64,000 nucleotides of DNA from Diogma glabrata (GCA_963693315.1 OY856186.1:235829135-235893134); one strand, 5' to 3'. Shown: positions 1 through 12,400, counted from the first letter of the stretch. Notes: a model not told the origin generated them from the letters alone. Translations and numbers: made by a program.

Positions 1-735
1 TATTAATTAATGGGGAGGGACCAATCTAGTTGAGTTTAACCCTGCCAAAACCAAATTATGTCGCCTTTCACGTATGGAACGACATAAAGACTGCCCCGTT
101 ATGATAAATCACGAAATACGTGAGATTAAATCGATTAAACTTCTCGGAGTCGTCATTGAAATTAACATGAAATGGAACAAGCATGTGTTTAGTCTAGCAA
201 AAACTACAATACAAAAATTATAGGATTCTTGAGCCGATGTATAAGAAGTTTTTTAGCTCGGAGCAACTTTTGTTAATTTATAAGTTATTTATCCGACCAT
301 GTATGAGTATGGAATATTGTCATGTTTGGGGAGGTGCCTGACAGTCAACAATAAAATGCCTAGACTCTGTGCAGAGAGGCAATACAGCTAGCTGATTGAT
401 AATCATGCGTTAACTGATCAACTTGATTCACTCCAACACCGATGAAATGTTGCCGAACTGACAATCTATTATAAATACAATTTCAATGATTCATTTTTTT
501 GAGAAATCCAAAACAGCCTCCCATCAAGTGTGCAGTACAACCGACAAACACGAATTTCAGAAATGTCCCACCCATTTGCTGTTCAGATATCTCGTTGTAG
601 AACAGCTTCCTTTCAGAACGATTATTTGAATAGAGTAACCAAAATGTGAAACTCATTGCCCCTCTCAGTTTCCTTGACGAATTCGCCCCTCAGACATTTA
701 GACAAGATGTCCATCGTCATTTAAAATAACTTATT
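1..735 (+). pseudogene. 3' half of a jockey-like LINE (family 2), decayed
   Basis: Conceptual translation in shifting frames gives the part of a non-LTR reverse transcriptase that follows the catalytic centre: a KLLGVVIE-type block near 135-165, the MSMEYCHVWGG-like segment near 300-335, an LDSLQHR block near 425-440 and a final RCRTASFQNDYLNRV block near 595-640. The same blocks in the same order occur in the copy at 49.4-50.2 kb. Several stops and frameshifts make it non-functional. It continues off the left edge of the window and ends near 735, where gypsy-like sequence starts. The family assignment rests on motif similarity to the other copies in the window. Confidence 0.75.
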
Positions 736-769
736 GCTATAGGATCGTTTTAATATGCGAGGCGGTCGA

Positions 770-1430
770 TATAGAAGTTTTTCAAGTAATAAATATCAAT
801 CATCACGAACACCATCCAGAACGAGAAACGAAAATCAACATTGTTCGAGATGTCCATAATCATCAATCAAATAAGTGCCCAGCTATAAAAATGAGATGCA
901 CAGTTATGTGGAAAAACGGGATACCGCATGCTAAAAGGTGCACCAAAAGGGAAGTAAATAACTTAGATTTCAATAATTTAAAAATTAATTCAATTAGTAC
1001 AGTAGTTAAAACATCATTACCGGTATACATAAATTTAAAAGTAGAAAACAATTTAATTGATTTTGAACTCGGTTCTGGTGCGTGTCTTTCTGTAGTCGAT
1101 TTAAAAACATATAATAAATTTTTCCATAAATTGACTATTCAAAATTATTCGAATATTAAGTCTGTTAAGCTACTTTCAGGAATCAGTTTGGATATATACC
1201 AGTCACTGTGGTGTTTTCGAATTTAAAAATATGCACAGTTTTAACAGCTGTGAATACCAAGGATGAATTTCAACCGATAATGGGGCGTGACTGGATGGAT
1301 CAAATTTATTTAAACTGTCAATTTCAACTGTTATTTAAACTGACTGATGGATCAAATTTATTTTGTTTAAAGGAACATTCCGGATTAAAGATGTTTAGAA
1401 TAACAATCGATTGATCGACTTTTCTAGATT
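770..1430 (+). pseudogene. Ty3/gypsy gag-protease remnant
   Basis: A CCHC zinc knuckle (C-S-R-C ... H-Q-S-N-K-C, near 840-880, broken by a frameshift) is followed by a protease-like segment with FELGSGACLSV near 1067-1100 and by a GRDWMD motif near 1285-1302, the usual order in K02A2.6-like Ty3/gypsy polyproteins. The protease active site should read D-S/T-G-A, but the aspartate position here is glycine, so the enzyme is dead. A frame change at about 1210-1225 splits the protease from GRDWM. It is a different lineage from the gypsy element that follows, because the order protease-LTR-gag cannot come from one intact element. Confidence 0.65.
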
Positions 1431-1439
1431 CAAAGGAAT

Positions 1440-1795
1440 AGTGTTTAATCAGGTGTGTTATACAGAATTAATTAATTGTAAAGGAAACACTAAATATAAA
1501 AAGTTATTTTTAAATAAAGTAAATAAAGTTTTAAGTTGTATTTTAGAGAAATTTTGTGTATTATTTTGACCGCTGTGAACTGGAAATTTCTACAATCAAC
1601 CGTTGAAGTTTTTGAAACTGTTGAATCTTCTTGTTAACCAATATTGTTTGCAGAATTGTTATCCTGTGGTTGTGAAATAACATCTGGTGTTTTTGATTAC
1701 TAATCAGTGATCGAATCCAGCAAGTGATTTGGAAATTACGTTTTTGAATTAAGAGTAAGACCAATTCGAAGTAAGGTTAAAAAACGTGACATTGG
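1440..1795 (+). repeat. Probable 5' LTR of the gypsy element (start uncertain)
   Basis: Two other parts of the window carry the same sequence. The last 60 or so bases (GAATTAAGAGTAAGACCAAT and on to about 1792) recur at 6068-6114 as the truncated 3' LTR. The 1540-1725 part recurs at about 31820-31880 and 33070-33205 as a separate LTR copy. The segment directly after it (TGGTGACAGCGGTGGGAT, from 1792) is where a primer-binding site would lie. The left boundary could not be fixed because no clean TG start with a target duplication was seen. Confidence 0.55.
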
Positions 1796-2102
1796 TGACA
1801 GCGGTGGGATTGGTCATCTGTGAATAATGGTTTTCTGAAGCGAATCCTAAGCTAAATAAGAAACTAAAACAAGGTCAATTGTCCACGTGCTGAAACAAAA
1901 GTGAATAGATATTGCGGCTTCGAGAAGCTATGGAAGCCAGCGTAATAGTTATGGAATTTTATCAGTTCGGAATAGTTACAACAAGTACTGATTCAATAGC
2001 AGTTGACGAGGAGAAAAGTTTTGTTGCAGAAACAACTTCATAAATCATAACCACCTGCAAATTGTGATTTTACGCCATTAACTAATGGCAATGATGCAAT
2101 AA

Positions 2103-3000
2103 ATGAATTTAAATATGAACCAGATAAATGCTAATATGGCTGCTAACAAAGAAGAGATTAGTCTTAACATCAATCAACAGACGGCTTCTAACAAGAACGA
2201 AATCAGCATTAACATCAGTCAACAATTAGTTGGTAATGGTGAGGAAGTCAAGGAATTAATGGACGAGAACCTTCTCGAAATATCTACCGAGTTACACAAA
2301 GAAGTAAACAAAGTTCATTAGGAAGTGAAAGTTAGTGGAAAAAGTAATTGATGAAAAGGTATACTTTCGAAAGAAGATAATTTCGAGAAAAGATTGATAG
2401 ATGTTGAAACGGCTAAAGTTACTTCACAGGTGGTACAGCAAGTAGCAAAAATTAAATTAAACCAACGTCATATGACGGTACCACTCCTTTCTGCATATTC
2501 AAATTCCAGTTTGAGATAGCGGCAGAGCAGAATGTTTCGAACCCTGAACATCGTCTAGATGCATTGATAATTGCACATAAGGGATAAGGAGCTGAAATAT
2601 TACTGGCGGTGCCAGAAAACGACAACAGAAGTTATTCAGAGGTAATGAATGCTTTGGAACGAAAATACGACAATGACCAAAAAGGATACTATACAGGATC
2701 GAATTAAAAGGTCTTCTGCAGTTAAATGGAGAATATCTACAGGACTCCAATACTCCATCGTAATTTAATCGTGATCTTGGCACAAGGAAAACTGTAATGT
2801 TGTCGCCAAAAGCAACATTTGCCGAAACTATTGCTGGTGCCCATAACAAACGAAACCGCGCAAGCATTATAAAACCGTCGATCAAAATACGCCGGGTAGA
2901 GATGGCTGATGAAAACAATTACAATTCAAGACCAAAAGAGATTGTACGAGATTTATGAAGAAAAAGAGCGAGATCAGCATGGCCTATGCAGAGACGCCCA
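2103..3000 (+). pseudogene. Gypsy gag remnant with duplicated coiled-coil repeat
   Basis: The start (2103-2321, 72 codons open) is built from repeats of the type NKEEISLNINQQ / NKNEISINISQQ, a heptad-like, probably coiled-coil segment before gag. From about 2470 the translation resembles the gag core of insect Ty3/gypsy elements (YDGTTPF, FKFQFEIAAEQN, EVMNALERKYD), with stops at several points. It would be the structural particle protein of the retrotransposon. It is interrupted near 3041 by an inserted LINE fragment. No intact gag frame remains. Confidence 0.65.
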
Positions 3001-3040
3001 GCAGAAGAACTAAGAAGCTAGGGAAAACGATGGAACAGCA

Positions 3041-3045
3041 CCGCA

Positions 3046-3077
<32 letters not shown>

Positions 3078-3340
3078 TATTTATTTATTTCATTACAATT
3101 TTATATTTAATATAGATTTAAATTTAAATACATATGAAAATAAAGAGGCTCCTTTAGAAAATAATTTCTGTAGTGGAGCATGTTACGTTTACATTTTAAA
3201 CGATAATGCTTAAACAAATATGTGTTCAAAATAATATAAAAAAATACAAAATAATCAGTTAAACTAAAACGAGCTAAAGAGACGTAAGCTTGCTCCCACA
3301 ACCGATTGCACCATACCATTCACCAATGTTTTATGATAAA
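3041..3340 (-). mobile_element. 5'-truncated LINE 3' end with AAT/AAAT-repeat tail inserted in gag
   Basis: Read on the minus strand, the segment ends at its left in an (AAATA)n/(AAT)n run, seen on the plus strand as repeated ATT then TTTA at about 3047-3092. This is how some non-LTR elements end instead of with poly(A). The gypsy coding similarity stops just before it and resumes just after it. No coding function is recognised in the piece itself. Exact boundaries and target duplication were not resolved. Confidence 0.45.
3047..3092. repeat. ATT/ATTT microsatellite
   Basis: A run of ATT triplets passes into TTTA tetramers. It is interpreted as the 3' tail of the inserted LINE fragment to its right. 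Confidence 0.85.
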
Positions 3341-3489
3341 AAAGGTGGTGACAGTCTAATTGTTAGGGATAATATTGATGGGAAAAGTTGCCATTACATC
3401 ACATACGGAAGCAACAAATACAATTGTCCGCACAGATGTTGAGAAAGGGAAAATAAAATCAACAGGGAGATACCGAATGCAAATGGTAA

Positions 3490-3862
3490 CTGAGAAAAGT
3501 GCAAGTATGGCAAAAGAATGCTCAACATAGATCGTATACTCACTTTCAACATGAAGTGGATGTAACTGATATTGTGGATGAATTCATCCTGAGAATGGAC
3601 TTCATGAGGTCAAATGGATTCGTTGTTGATACTGGAAAAGGAGTACTCACGTACGGGAATGTTGGGTTGCCACTCCAATTTAATGGTGAAGAATCAAATT
3701 CTATTCTATTAAATAATATTAGATCACAAATAAAAGCTGCTACCCCAATCAGAAACAACCATTTACCGAAAATGGAAGTGTGAACATCAAAATTGAAAAC
3801 AATAAAGAAGTCGTTATAGAGAATGTCTTAGTTAGATCAGATACTGAATACAAAATACCAGT
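3490..3862 (+). pseudogene. Gypsy protease/RT-linker remnant
   Basis: A 94-codon open stretch (3499-3783) carries EVDVTDIVDEFILRMDFMRSNG, which has the form of the segment joining protease to reverse transcriptase in insect Ty3/gypsy polyproteins (usual form: D-I-x-D-E-x-I-L-G-x-D-F-M). The glycine of ILGMD is replaced by arginine. Sequence similarity runs on to the TIR element at 3865 and continues after it at 4468, so the element landed inside this coding region. Confidence 0.6.
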
Positions 3863-3864
3863 AA

Positions 3865-4464
3865 AGCCGTGCATTCACATAAAACAGAAACAGAAACCGA
3901 ATTTCATACAAATTTGACAGCAACAGAAACAGAAACCTAATTTAGAAACAGAAACAGAAACTGAAAATTCGTCTGTTTTGTCTGGACCAGAAACAATTAA
4001 AATTTAATTGTTTCTGGTCCAGAAACTGTCACGTGACCATATTATTTTAAATGTATGTAACGGGATTATACATTATTTTAAGAAATAAATATTTAGTCAA
4101 AAATAATTTACGTTGAATTTAGCTCGATTTTTTTTGATGGATATTATTATGTGCGGTAACGAAAAAAATAAATTTCTTCTTCACTATACATTACAAAATT
4201 GTGTTATTTTTTTATTTATATGAATGAAAAATAAAATACACAGTTTATTGAATTACAATATTTTTTTTATATTAATATAATTTTTTCAATTTTAATTGGG
4301 TTAAATATATATATTTTAATTTTGGCATATATAATATAATATGACAGCTGCCATCTTAAAATTCGGTTTCTGTTTCTGTTTTATTATTCACCACCGTCAA
4401 CCAAATTAGAAACAGAAACAGAAACTGAAAATTTTCAGTTTCTGTTTTATGTGAATGCACGGCT
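3865..4464. mobile_element. 600-bp TIR element (PIF/Harbinger-like MITE), TSD TAA
   Basis: The left end reads AGCCGTGCATTCACATAAAA and the right end is its exact reverse complement over at least 20 bases. A TAA flanks both sides (3862-3864 and 4465-4467). Removing the insert and one TAA leaves the flanking gypsy frame continuous. The 3-bp TWA duplication and non-coding interior suggest a PIF/Harbinger non-autonomous element. The subterminal regions are unusual arrays of GAAACA / TGTTTC hexamers (3886-3990 and 4365-4452), plus an internal palindrome near 3985-4025 made of GAAACAATTAAAA and its complement. The same ends occur in the 58.9-62.0 kb element. Confidence 0.85.
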
Positions 4465-4739
4465 TAAGGGTTTTATGCCTGTCAAAAACGCAGGAAACAT
4501 GTAAAAAAGGATCAATCATAGGACAATGCGAAGAGAAATCTGAAAAATAAAATGCTAGCAGAAAAACATCCAAAGGCCCGACCAACACAAAACAACAAAA
4601 GACAGAAAAGGTACAACTTAGGTAGAAATTGACAGAAGGGCTTTGCTTGAGCGGCACAAGTCTGTATTCTGCAGTATACTTGGGCACATATAACAGACGG
4701 TTTGTGCCGTGATAGGATTCGCCTACGTTGCCAAATGTT

Positions 4740-5375
4740 TGCATGAGTTAACCAGAAAAGATAAGGTATTTGAATGGAATGAACCTCAGGAACAAGTATT
4801 TTTGGAGCTCCGAAGATTATGTACGGCTCCAATTATGTCCTGTCCTGTGCCGGTAATGAAGGTATAGGAGGAGTGCTGTCGCAGAAAATAGATGGACAGG
4901 AAAATGTGATAGCGTATTTTTCCAAAATAATATCCAAGACGGAGCGGAATTATTGCATTACCCGAGAGGAGTTATTGGTTATTATGACTATTATGCATCA
5001 AAACATTTCCATAAATACCTGTATGATCAGAAATTTCATCTAAGAACCGATCATGGTGCATTAAGATGGGTACTCCTTAGTATAGTTGTCCCTATATCCT
5101 CTTTCCTTCCATTTTCCTCATCTCCTTCCTTTATAGTTGACATGGTATCTTCGGATATTCAAAGAGTCTGAACAATGAATATTTCATATTTAGTGTGCTA
5201 AACATGTCTAACCAATTAGTTAAAAAAAAAACCAGTTCAAAAATCCAGAGGGACAAGTAGCACGCTGGATCGAACGTCTACAGGCGTACGACTTGGATAT
5301 TGAACATCGAAAGGGTACTGCACATGGGAATGCTGATGCATTATCGAAGCGACCCTGTCCATTTGAATATTAACA
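4740..5375 (+). pseudogene. Gypsy reverse transcriptase/RNase H remnant, split by a LINE 3' end
   Basis: The fragment starts at the end of reverse transcriptase (FEWNEPQEQVF near 4770-4800), passes through RNase H (NEGIGGVLSQKIDGQENVI near 4855-4910, then REELLVI and RTDHGALRWV near 5045-5070) and resumes after an insertion with NPEGQVARWIERLQAYDL and HGNADALSKRPC near 5240-5360. The TDAS motif holding a catalytic aspartate is degraded to SCAG. At least two frameshifts are present. The role in a living element would be RNA degradation during reverse transcription. Confidence 0.7.
5069..5232 (+). mobile_element. Short family-2 LINE 3' UTR with poly(A), inserted in RNase H
   Basis: The piece contains CATGGTATCTTCGGATATTC (5138-5157), also present at the 3' end of the LINE at about 50264-50283. 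It ends in a run of A at about 5222-5231. Gypsy RNase H similarity breaks off just before it and resumes just after it. This is a typical dead-on-arrival, 5'-truncated LINE copy. Confidence 0.65.
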
Positions 5376-5599
5376 TTGCAGTCGACAAGAAAGTAAGAAC
5401 TCACCAATGTACGATTACTACAAGTGCTACCTGATGAAGAGTGGACTGCTGAAGCCATAAGGAGAAATCAAATAGAAGATTCCAATCTTGCACCCATCAT
5501 CGAGTTCAAGAAAAGGGGTTGCAAACCAGCTGAATGGATGTTTAAAATTAGTATGAAAGAACTCAGATGGAATAATAAAGCACTCCCTTAAAATGATAC

Positions 5600-6045
5600 C
5601 AAAAGCAAAATACCAACAGTATTGAAAGAGTATCACGAAGGGACGAGTGGAGGTCATTTTGAGATCAATAAAACTCTTGTCTTAACTCAAAAATACAACA
5701 ATTTTATTGGTCAGGGACTCGGTAATCAATTGTTGAGTGGTGTCAAAAATGCCATTGATGCGGCGGTAAAAGAACCCGCATGAAGAAGTAATGGGAAAAT
5801 GAAGCAAGACAATGTAGGCGCTCCATTTGAAAGAATCGGAATGGATGTAGCGGGACTATTTCCAACAACTGAAAACCAAAATAAATATGTTCTAGTGAAC
5901 ATGGACTACTACAGTAAGTAACTGGCGGTGTGGGCAATACCTAGTCAGGAAGCAACCACCATTGCTGATTTTGTGATTAATAATTGAATTAGCCGCTATT
6001 CGGCTCCTAAACGATTCACACTGATAACGGACGGAAGTTTGAGTA
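5600..6045 (+). pseudogene. Gypsy integrase remnant
   Basis: The zinc-binding part is visible as EYHEGTSGGHFEINKTL near 5628-5680. The catalytic core follows as ERIGMDVAGLFPTTENQN (first catalytic Asp) near 5830-5882 and HTDNGRKFEYDL (second catalytic Asp) near 6019-6053. Stops interrupt it in between. It would insert retrotransposon cDNA into chromosomes if intact. Confidence 0.65.
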
Positions 6046-6115
6046 TGATTTAGGAATTATGTTTATCGAATTGAGAGTAAGAACAATTCGAAGTAAGGTT
6101 GAAAAACGTAACAAT
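6046..6115 (+). repeat. Truncated 3' LTR end
   Basis: About 60 bases match the terminal part of the LTR ending near 1795, including CAATTCGAAGTAAGGTT. Only this tip of the 3' LTR survives. Confidence 0.65.
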
Positions 6116-7048
6116 ATTAAATATGTACTACTTAGTTTGTATGTTTTGGAAGATCTGATTTTCTGCCATCACTTAGCCCTTGTTTTTAGTGTTTGCGTTC
6201 TGATCCCTTATTAATATGTGGAACCAACGTTTAAGTTGTGTTAGTTTTAAAACGACACACAGTACACAGTACACAGGCAGGACCATCGATTATAAGCAGG
6301 ATTTACTTTTTACAACACAACATATTATACATTCCTAAATACTGCCGTATTATTACGTGGGGATAGAAATTCAACAGTTCACTACCTATACCAGTGATTT
6401 GAGTCATTTAATTTGAAGTGACACAATATCAGTTGTTAGGATGATAAGCAACGACATGCATGCTTTGCTTTGTATTCATTAACAAACAAATTGAAACTTA
6501 TTTTACGTGAAGGTTAATAAACACTATATCATTTATATCATTTTTTGTTTGTTTTAATTTAATTTTATTTCAATAATAATTTTAGATGTTAATGTTGAAG
6601 CAAAATATTTTCTTCGTTCTTTATTTATGCTTAGCAGAGTAGTTACTGCTATTATATAGCAAAATAATATTAACTTGATTTTTCATTCTTTATACAATTT
6701 CTCATATTCTATTTATTTTTATATTTTACTTTTTATTTTCAATTATTATTTTGAATGGTTATAATTTAAGTTCTTCATAAAAATTAATAACTTAATTAGA
6801 ATTATATACGTGTGTACTTTTAAATATATAACTAAAATTTTAAATATATAACTAAAATTGCTAAAACTAAATAAACAATAATTATGATAAATGAAAAGAA
6901 TGGAAATGGAGAAAGGTGTCCGTAAGAAAAGAAAAATAATAATTCAAAAAATTTATGGGTGTTTTATACAAATTTTAATTGTTATAACTCTAAAATATAT
7001 ATAATGATATATCTATAATCAATGACCATTCATAACGACTATCCTCTA
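6116..7048. other. Gene-free AT-rich interval downstream of CDC27
   Basis: No coding region was recognised. It holds a short tandem duplication of TTTTAAATATATAACTAAAA (about 6818-6858) and a CAGTACA repeat near 6250-6266. Confidence 0.6.
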
Positions 7049-7054
7049 TTTATT
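7049..7054 (-). promoter_or_regulatory. CDC27 polyadenylation signal candidate
   Basis: AATAAA on the minus strand, about 110 nt after the CDC27 stop codon at 7165-7167, is the first good match downstream. Confidence 0.5.
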
Positions 7055-7164
7055 CATCATTGAAAATTTTTTATAAGTATTACAACAACTAAAGATAAAA
7101 ACAAAAGATTTCATACAAAAGATACTGAAGAAAAAATTTAATATAAGATTATACAAACTAAAAT

Positions 7165-9466
7165 TTAATAGCTATCACTATCATAAACGTTTGCAGCTAT
7201 TTCACCTTCGACATTCTGTTCAGCTGTTGACTCATCTAGATCATCGCTCGTTTCAATTGAACCATCGTTCTCTTGTTTATTTATTAAATCAATATTACTC
7301 GGTTGCGTTGCTGTCTGATCGAATGAATCTTTTAACGGATTTGCATTACCCTTTGGATCTAAATCGGTTGCCCAACTAAAATGCATTAACGCTGAATCAA
7401 CGTTACCTAATTTTTTATGTATTTTACCAATTAAATAATAAACAAGAGACTCCTTTGGCACGATTTGTTTCAGCTCCTCTAATTCAGTGAGCGCTAATTG
7501 ATGTTTTCCCATTGAAAAGTATATACTACCCCGATGAAATTTACATAATGGGTTTTTAGGATCTAACAAAATTGCATTGTTCAATGTTTGTAATGCTTGT
7601 TCTGGTTTTTGTAATAAAAATTGCACGGCCCCTATATGAACCATAATTACTGAATTTTTAGGATTTATAATTAACGCTCGACGATAATGCATCTCAGCCA
7701 TTTGATAACGTTCTTGCTTTGAAAATATTGTACCGATGCCAAACCAGGCATTATAATGTCGAGTATCACGTAAAATAGCAGAACGAAAGCAGGATAATGC
7801 CTTGTCAAGTTCTTCCGTTGATACTAACTCATGACCCAATAACGTATAACTATATGGAAAATCAGGATCGACTTGAATTGCACGTTGGAAAAATTTCGTT
7901 GCATTTTCATGCTCCTTTTGGAGAGAGAAACAGTTACCAACGATACACCAAGTAATCGGTGATGTTTTTGTTTGTGCTATAACATCCTGTGCTAAAGCTG
8001 ATAGTGCTACTTCTTTCTGTAAATGCCATAATGATGTACTATAAATATCCATATATTCTAAACGATGAGGTTCTCTTTCATGTATATTGTGAAACATATT
8101 CGCCGCAGAGTTATAATCTCTTTGTTCGTAACTACATAATGCCAACAAACTTTGCACCCACGATGAATTATAATGATGTAAAGGTAAATTAATAAAGCAC
8201 TCCTTTGCCTCTTTACATTCGTATTGTGAGAGTAAAAGATAACCTTTACCGAGCTCCTTTAACAATGTCATCAAACCTTCGGCACTTTCCTTTTTCATAT
8301 CCATTATATGTTGTGCCATATTTTGTGCTCCATTTATACAGTTATTTATTAATACTTTATTATCGGCTGACGTAATGGTTTCAATTTTCTCTTTTTCATT
8401 TATATTTAAATTATATTTCTGTTGTTTTTCATTTATCACATCGTTTAACGTTGAACTGTTTAAATTCATTTTCGAACGCTGCTTTGATTTTCGTGGCGGT
8501 GAACGTGGCGCAGCAAATTTATTTATTATCGGTGATTTGTTGTTTTCTTTTACTGAATAGTTATTGCTACTAAACAAACGTGAACTACGTCGTACATTTT
8601 GTCCTGTCAATGTATTTGGTGTACGTGGTGTTATATTACCGGTTTGACTAAATATTGGTTTTGCTTGTTGTAACGGAGAATCTTTACGATTAATTAAACT
8701 ACCTACATGTCCTTTTAATTTTTTACCTATAGACTTTTGTTCGTTATTTACTTCAACTAATGTTTGTTGTTGTTGGTTATTTACATTATTTAAATTATTG
8801 TTATTATTATTACTAATATTCACATTTTTATTTTGTGAGGTGGGAGAAAATATAATATTTGTTGATTCAATAGGACTATTAATAGGTAATACACCAAAAC
8901 TCGGTGTTGTTGGACTTAATGTACATAAATATGAAAACAATTTTCTATTGTATGGAGTTGTCGTATCAGTGTTTATATTTTCATCCGATATCGGGGTTTC
9001 TTCAATAATATTTCCGATGCCTCCCCCATTTCCGCTACACACGAGACCACCCTTTATTAAATTTATACTATTATTTGGTGTCTGTATTAAACATTCATTA
9101 GGTGTTGAAAACTCATTAAATAAATTTTTTATGATATTATCGCCGCCATCTAATATTATCATTGAATTTACATTATTATTTTGACATGTCGCAAAAACGT
9201 CACAATTTGTTATTTTAAATATATTTTTTGGATCTGGTTTTTCGCCACGACTACATAAATCAGTAAATGAGCTCCATAAAAACGGATTAATTTTTAATGC
9301 CTTTTTATTGGCTTCATTTGCCAATCCTACTCTTTCGGTTTTGTAAAATAATTTAGCTAATAACTGTAGTGCAAAACATGCAACTTCGCCGAATTCTTTA
9401 CACAATTCATCGAAATTTTTATTTTTTATATCATCATAACCTAAGGCTGCTTCAGCTTCGTTAAAT
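7165..9466 (-). CDS. Cdc27: CDC27 coding exon 4 (main exon)
   Basis: Acceptor TTTTATTTTAG ends at 9467. The exon begins with one base completing the lysine codon left by exon 3, then reads FNEAEAALGYDDIKN. The open frame from 9405 has no true ATG start there (TTG); it is internal to the gene. The exon carries the last N-terminal TPR, the Asn-rich linker and all C-terminal TPRs, for example NCFSLQKEHENATKFFQRAI and ELEELKQIVPKESLVYYLIG. Stop TAA at 7165-7167. Confidence 0.95.
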
Positions 9467-12400
9467 CTAAAATAAAAAAAAATGTTTGGTTAACTTTGTC
9501 AGTTTTATGTGTTGATTTTGTTTCGATATATAAACGAGATTCTAGAAGGTCATCGCAATTTGTTTTTCTGTAGTACTTGGAAGTAAAACTTAAAAGTTCA
9601 CACGGTTTCTACGGCGATAGGTTTTGTTCACTAAAACTAACTAGGAGCATCCGTCCAATGATCGTCAACCTTCCCCACATCGTTCCGTTTATTTGCCTTT
9701 TTTTATAACGAAACAGCCTATTTCAGTAAGGTTTCTTCAGGTTGAACCTTCAGTAAGGTTCCTTGAATTAAATATAATCTGGTTCCACAAAAACATGGTT
9801 CTGCTCGATATGCAACCACAAGCAATAAGAAATTGGTATCAGTGAGGCAACGACTGCAGCGAATAGTGTGGAGAGGTTAATATATTTAAACCCAAATAAT
9901 TAATCTCTACAAAACAATCACTTGCTATAATTGAACATACTCATTACATGAACCGATTGTGAACCTTGCTAAAACTTAATCATGTTCACGCCACCCATAC
10001 GATAAATTAATTAATTAATTTATTCAATCAAATCGAAATTAAATCTAGTTCTATGCAATATTTTTCCATCATTTTGTTTGGCGGTAAAAAGGTAAACATA
10101 AAACCACTTCTTGCTTATCGAGCTTTAAAACAAGTCAGACGATCTCTGAATTGGATCCAATTTGATAATTCTAAAGTGTAATTAATTATATTATTGAATT
10201 AGTGTTAACTATACAGTTAAATTGTAATTACAATTAGTGATATAATTAAAACTATCGCGATTAATAAATAGTGTATGTACCCTAATCATATAATAGAAGG
10301 AGTTTGTAATCCACGAAGATTAGCAGTACATCAAGTGTCACCTAAGGAAATAATATGAAACAGGATTCCTTAAACACAGATAAACTCAGCCTCGTTGCAG
10401 ATGTTACAACTAAATTGCAATATTTTTAGAGTAAAAATTGTCGAATGCATTTCATGAACAACATAACATTCAAGTCGCAGCCATATAAGAGACAACACTA
10501 AATTATAATACAAATGACTGCGAAAAAACAAACGGGAACGTCGTGTATTCATCATTAATCGCAACGTCAGATACTAAACACCATTGCACAAGATGACACC
10601 TTTGAGCAACAAGTTCAGACAAAACCGAAAGCATGCTAGTAAACATATACATGCCGAGGGAAACTGCTTTAGCCAAAGGACACAAAACCAATATCAGTTA
10701 TCTGCTATGATCTGTGGTTAAGGAATCCTGCTTTTAGTCGTGGTACTGTCATGCATTGGGGTTGCGTTGTGTTTGGCTATAATAAATGAACATCGGGTGT
10801 TAGTATATATCATTTCCTTAGGGGACACTATTCGTTTCAGCAGTTGCATATCGGGTAGAACGGTTATGTTGTTGCATATCGAGTAGAACCATATTTTTTG
10901 CGAAACTAGATTATATTCAATTCCAGATGCTTCTCAAGATGGACGGGTCTTCGCCCAGAAATACTTCGATACTGCTTCAAATACTCCTCGCCGTGGCTGA
11001 TATTGAACAAAATCCTGGACCAACTAAAACATGCCATTGTTAAATATGTAAAAACATCTTAAGGGCAAACATAACATCCAGCCAGTGCAACACCTGTAAG
11101 GAATGGTGTCACCTCCAGAACTGCTCAGGTTTCGTCACACATAAGCAATGGTGCAAAGCTACATAGCGCCATGTTTTCAAACATCTAGTCAACATACCAA
11201 CACGAGCTCGCAGTAAAACACAATGCGAATGAACACGCATCCGAACGCCGAGTGAAAATTATGCAACTAATTTGCAACGGTCTCACTAACAATATCGACG
11301 ATATTATAAATTATATGTGCAAGTGCAATAACAATATTCTAGTCACGGTTCTTCAAAAAACCAAATTAAATGTTACATCTAAGATTGGCGATAATTACTG
11401 TGAATATAAAATTGTAAGGCTGGATGGAGAGAAGAACAAAGGCGGTAGCTTTGCCTTTAATCATTCACCAAACCGTTATTAACCGTACAACCACATTACC
11501 GGCAGTACCGGGAACTGATAAACACCTAGAACAACTGAATATTATATTAACATCCGGCAATACGGAGGCAACTCTAAGTCAATATTTATATTCCACCAGT
11601 TAGCAGCTGTGATACAGGTTATGAACCGTCCATAGGACATTTATTGTATATTAAAGAATGTCTAATTCTCGGAGATGTGAGTGCTCTACAGTCTAAATGA
11701 TCTATGAGACTCACATCTTAAAACTGATTCACGAGACGAAAACATTGCTTATCAAATTGACGGCTCCAAATGTGGAGTCCTTAACGAACCACAACCAACA
11801 AGGATGAAAAATAACTTGTCCTCTTCTCCAGATGTGTCCCTTGCCAGCTTGACACTAAAGCCAATTGCAGAATGGAGAACCGAAATTGCATTGGGATCAG
11901 ATTACATGACCTATATTAATTTTAACAAAGCAGAGTAGGAATAATTTACAATTTTTGCTGAAATTTAATTCAGTAAGCAATTTTTACCACTTGACGCTAT
12001 AGGAAAAAAAAAGGAGATATTTTTAATAAAGCTAGAGCTTGCTACATTCCAGCTTGTAGAATTCTACAAAGGTTAAACTGCAGCACGCTTGCCACACAAA
12101 GAGATGACATCTGCAAAGCTGATCCAGCTGATGCCAGAACTCCAGATATGACTAAGCAAATTACAAGTTGGTGTCGGAACACCAAAGAAATAAATGGAAA
12201 GACTTAATGAACAAAATCCTTGGCACAAGTAAAAGTTTGGAAGGTCATAAAGGATTTAACTCATCCTCAAATCAATTGCATGATCTTCGATGATATCCCA
12301 GCTGAAACCCACAGGAAAAGGGAAAACAACTTTAATATACAGTTTATAGAAAACAAAGATAAATAAATTAATACTGATAACCTAGAGGACATCATATTTT

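Larger units (their letters stand above)
1796..6115 (+). mobile_element. Decayed Ty3/gypsy LTR retrotransposon with three insertions
   Basis: Gag, protease-linked, reverse transcriptase/RNase H and integrase fragments follow one another on the plus strand between two copies of an LTR end (to 1795 and 6046-6115). All coding parts contain stops and frameshifts. Three later insertions interrupt it: a minus-strand LINE fragment with a (TAA)n-type tail at about 3041-3340, a TIR element at 3865-4464, and a LINE 3' UTR with a poly(A) tail at about 5069-5232. The 3' LTR is nearly all deleted: integrase sequence passes straight into the last 70 bases of the LTR. The element is a fossil. Confidence 0.75.

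Noticed and set aside
4406..4832. Minus-strand ORFs in the gypsy element
   Set aside because: Antisense of RT-region sequence and of the TIR element; no similarity of their own.
8798..9184. 128-codon plus-strand ORF opposite CDC27
   Set aside because: It is antisense of the CDC27 Asn-rich linker and shows no independent similarity.
7165..9405. CDC27 as a single-exon, 746-residue gene
   Set aside because: The apparent start is TTG inside an exon, and the missing N-terminus is found in three exons at 20.0-20.5 kb.
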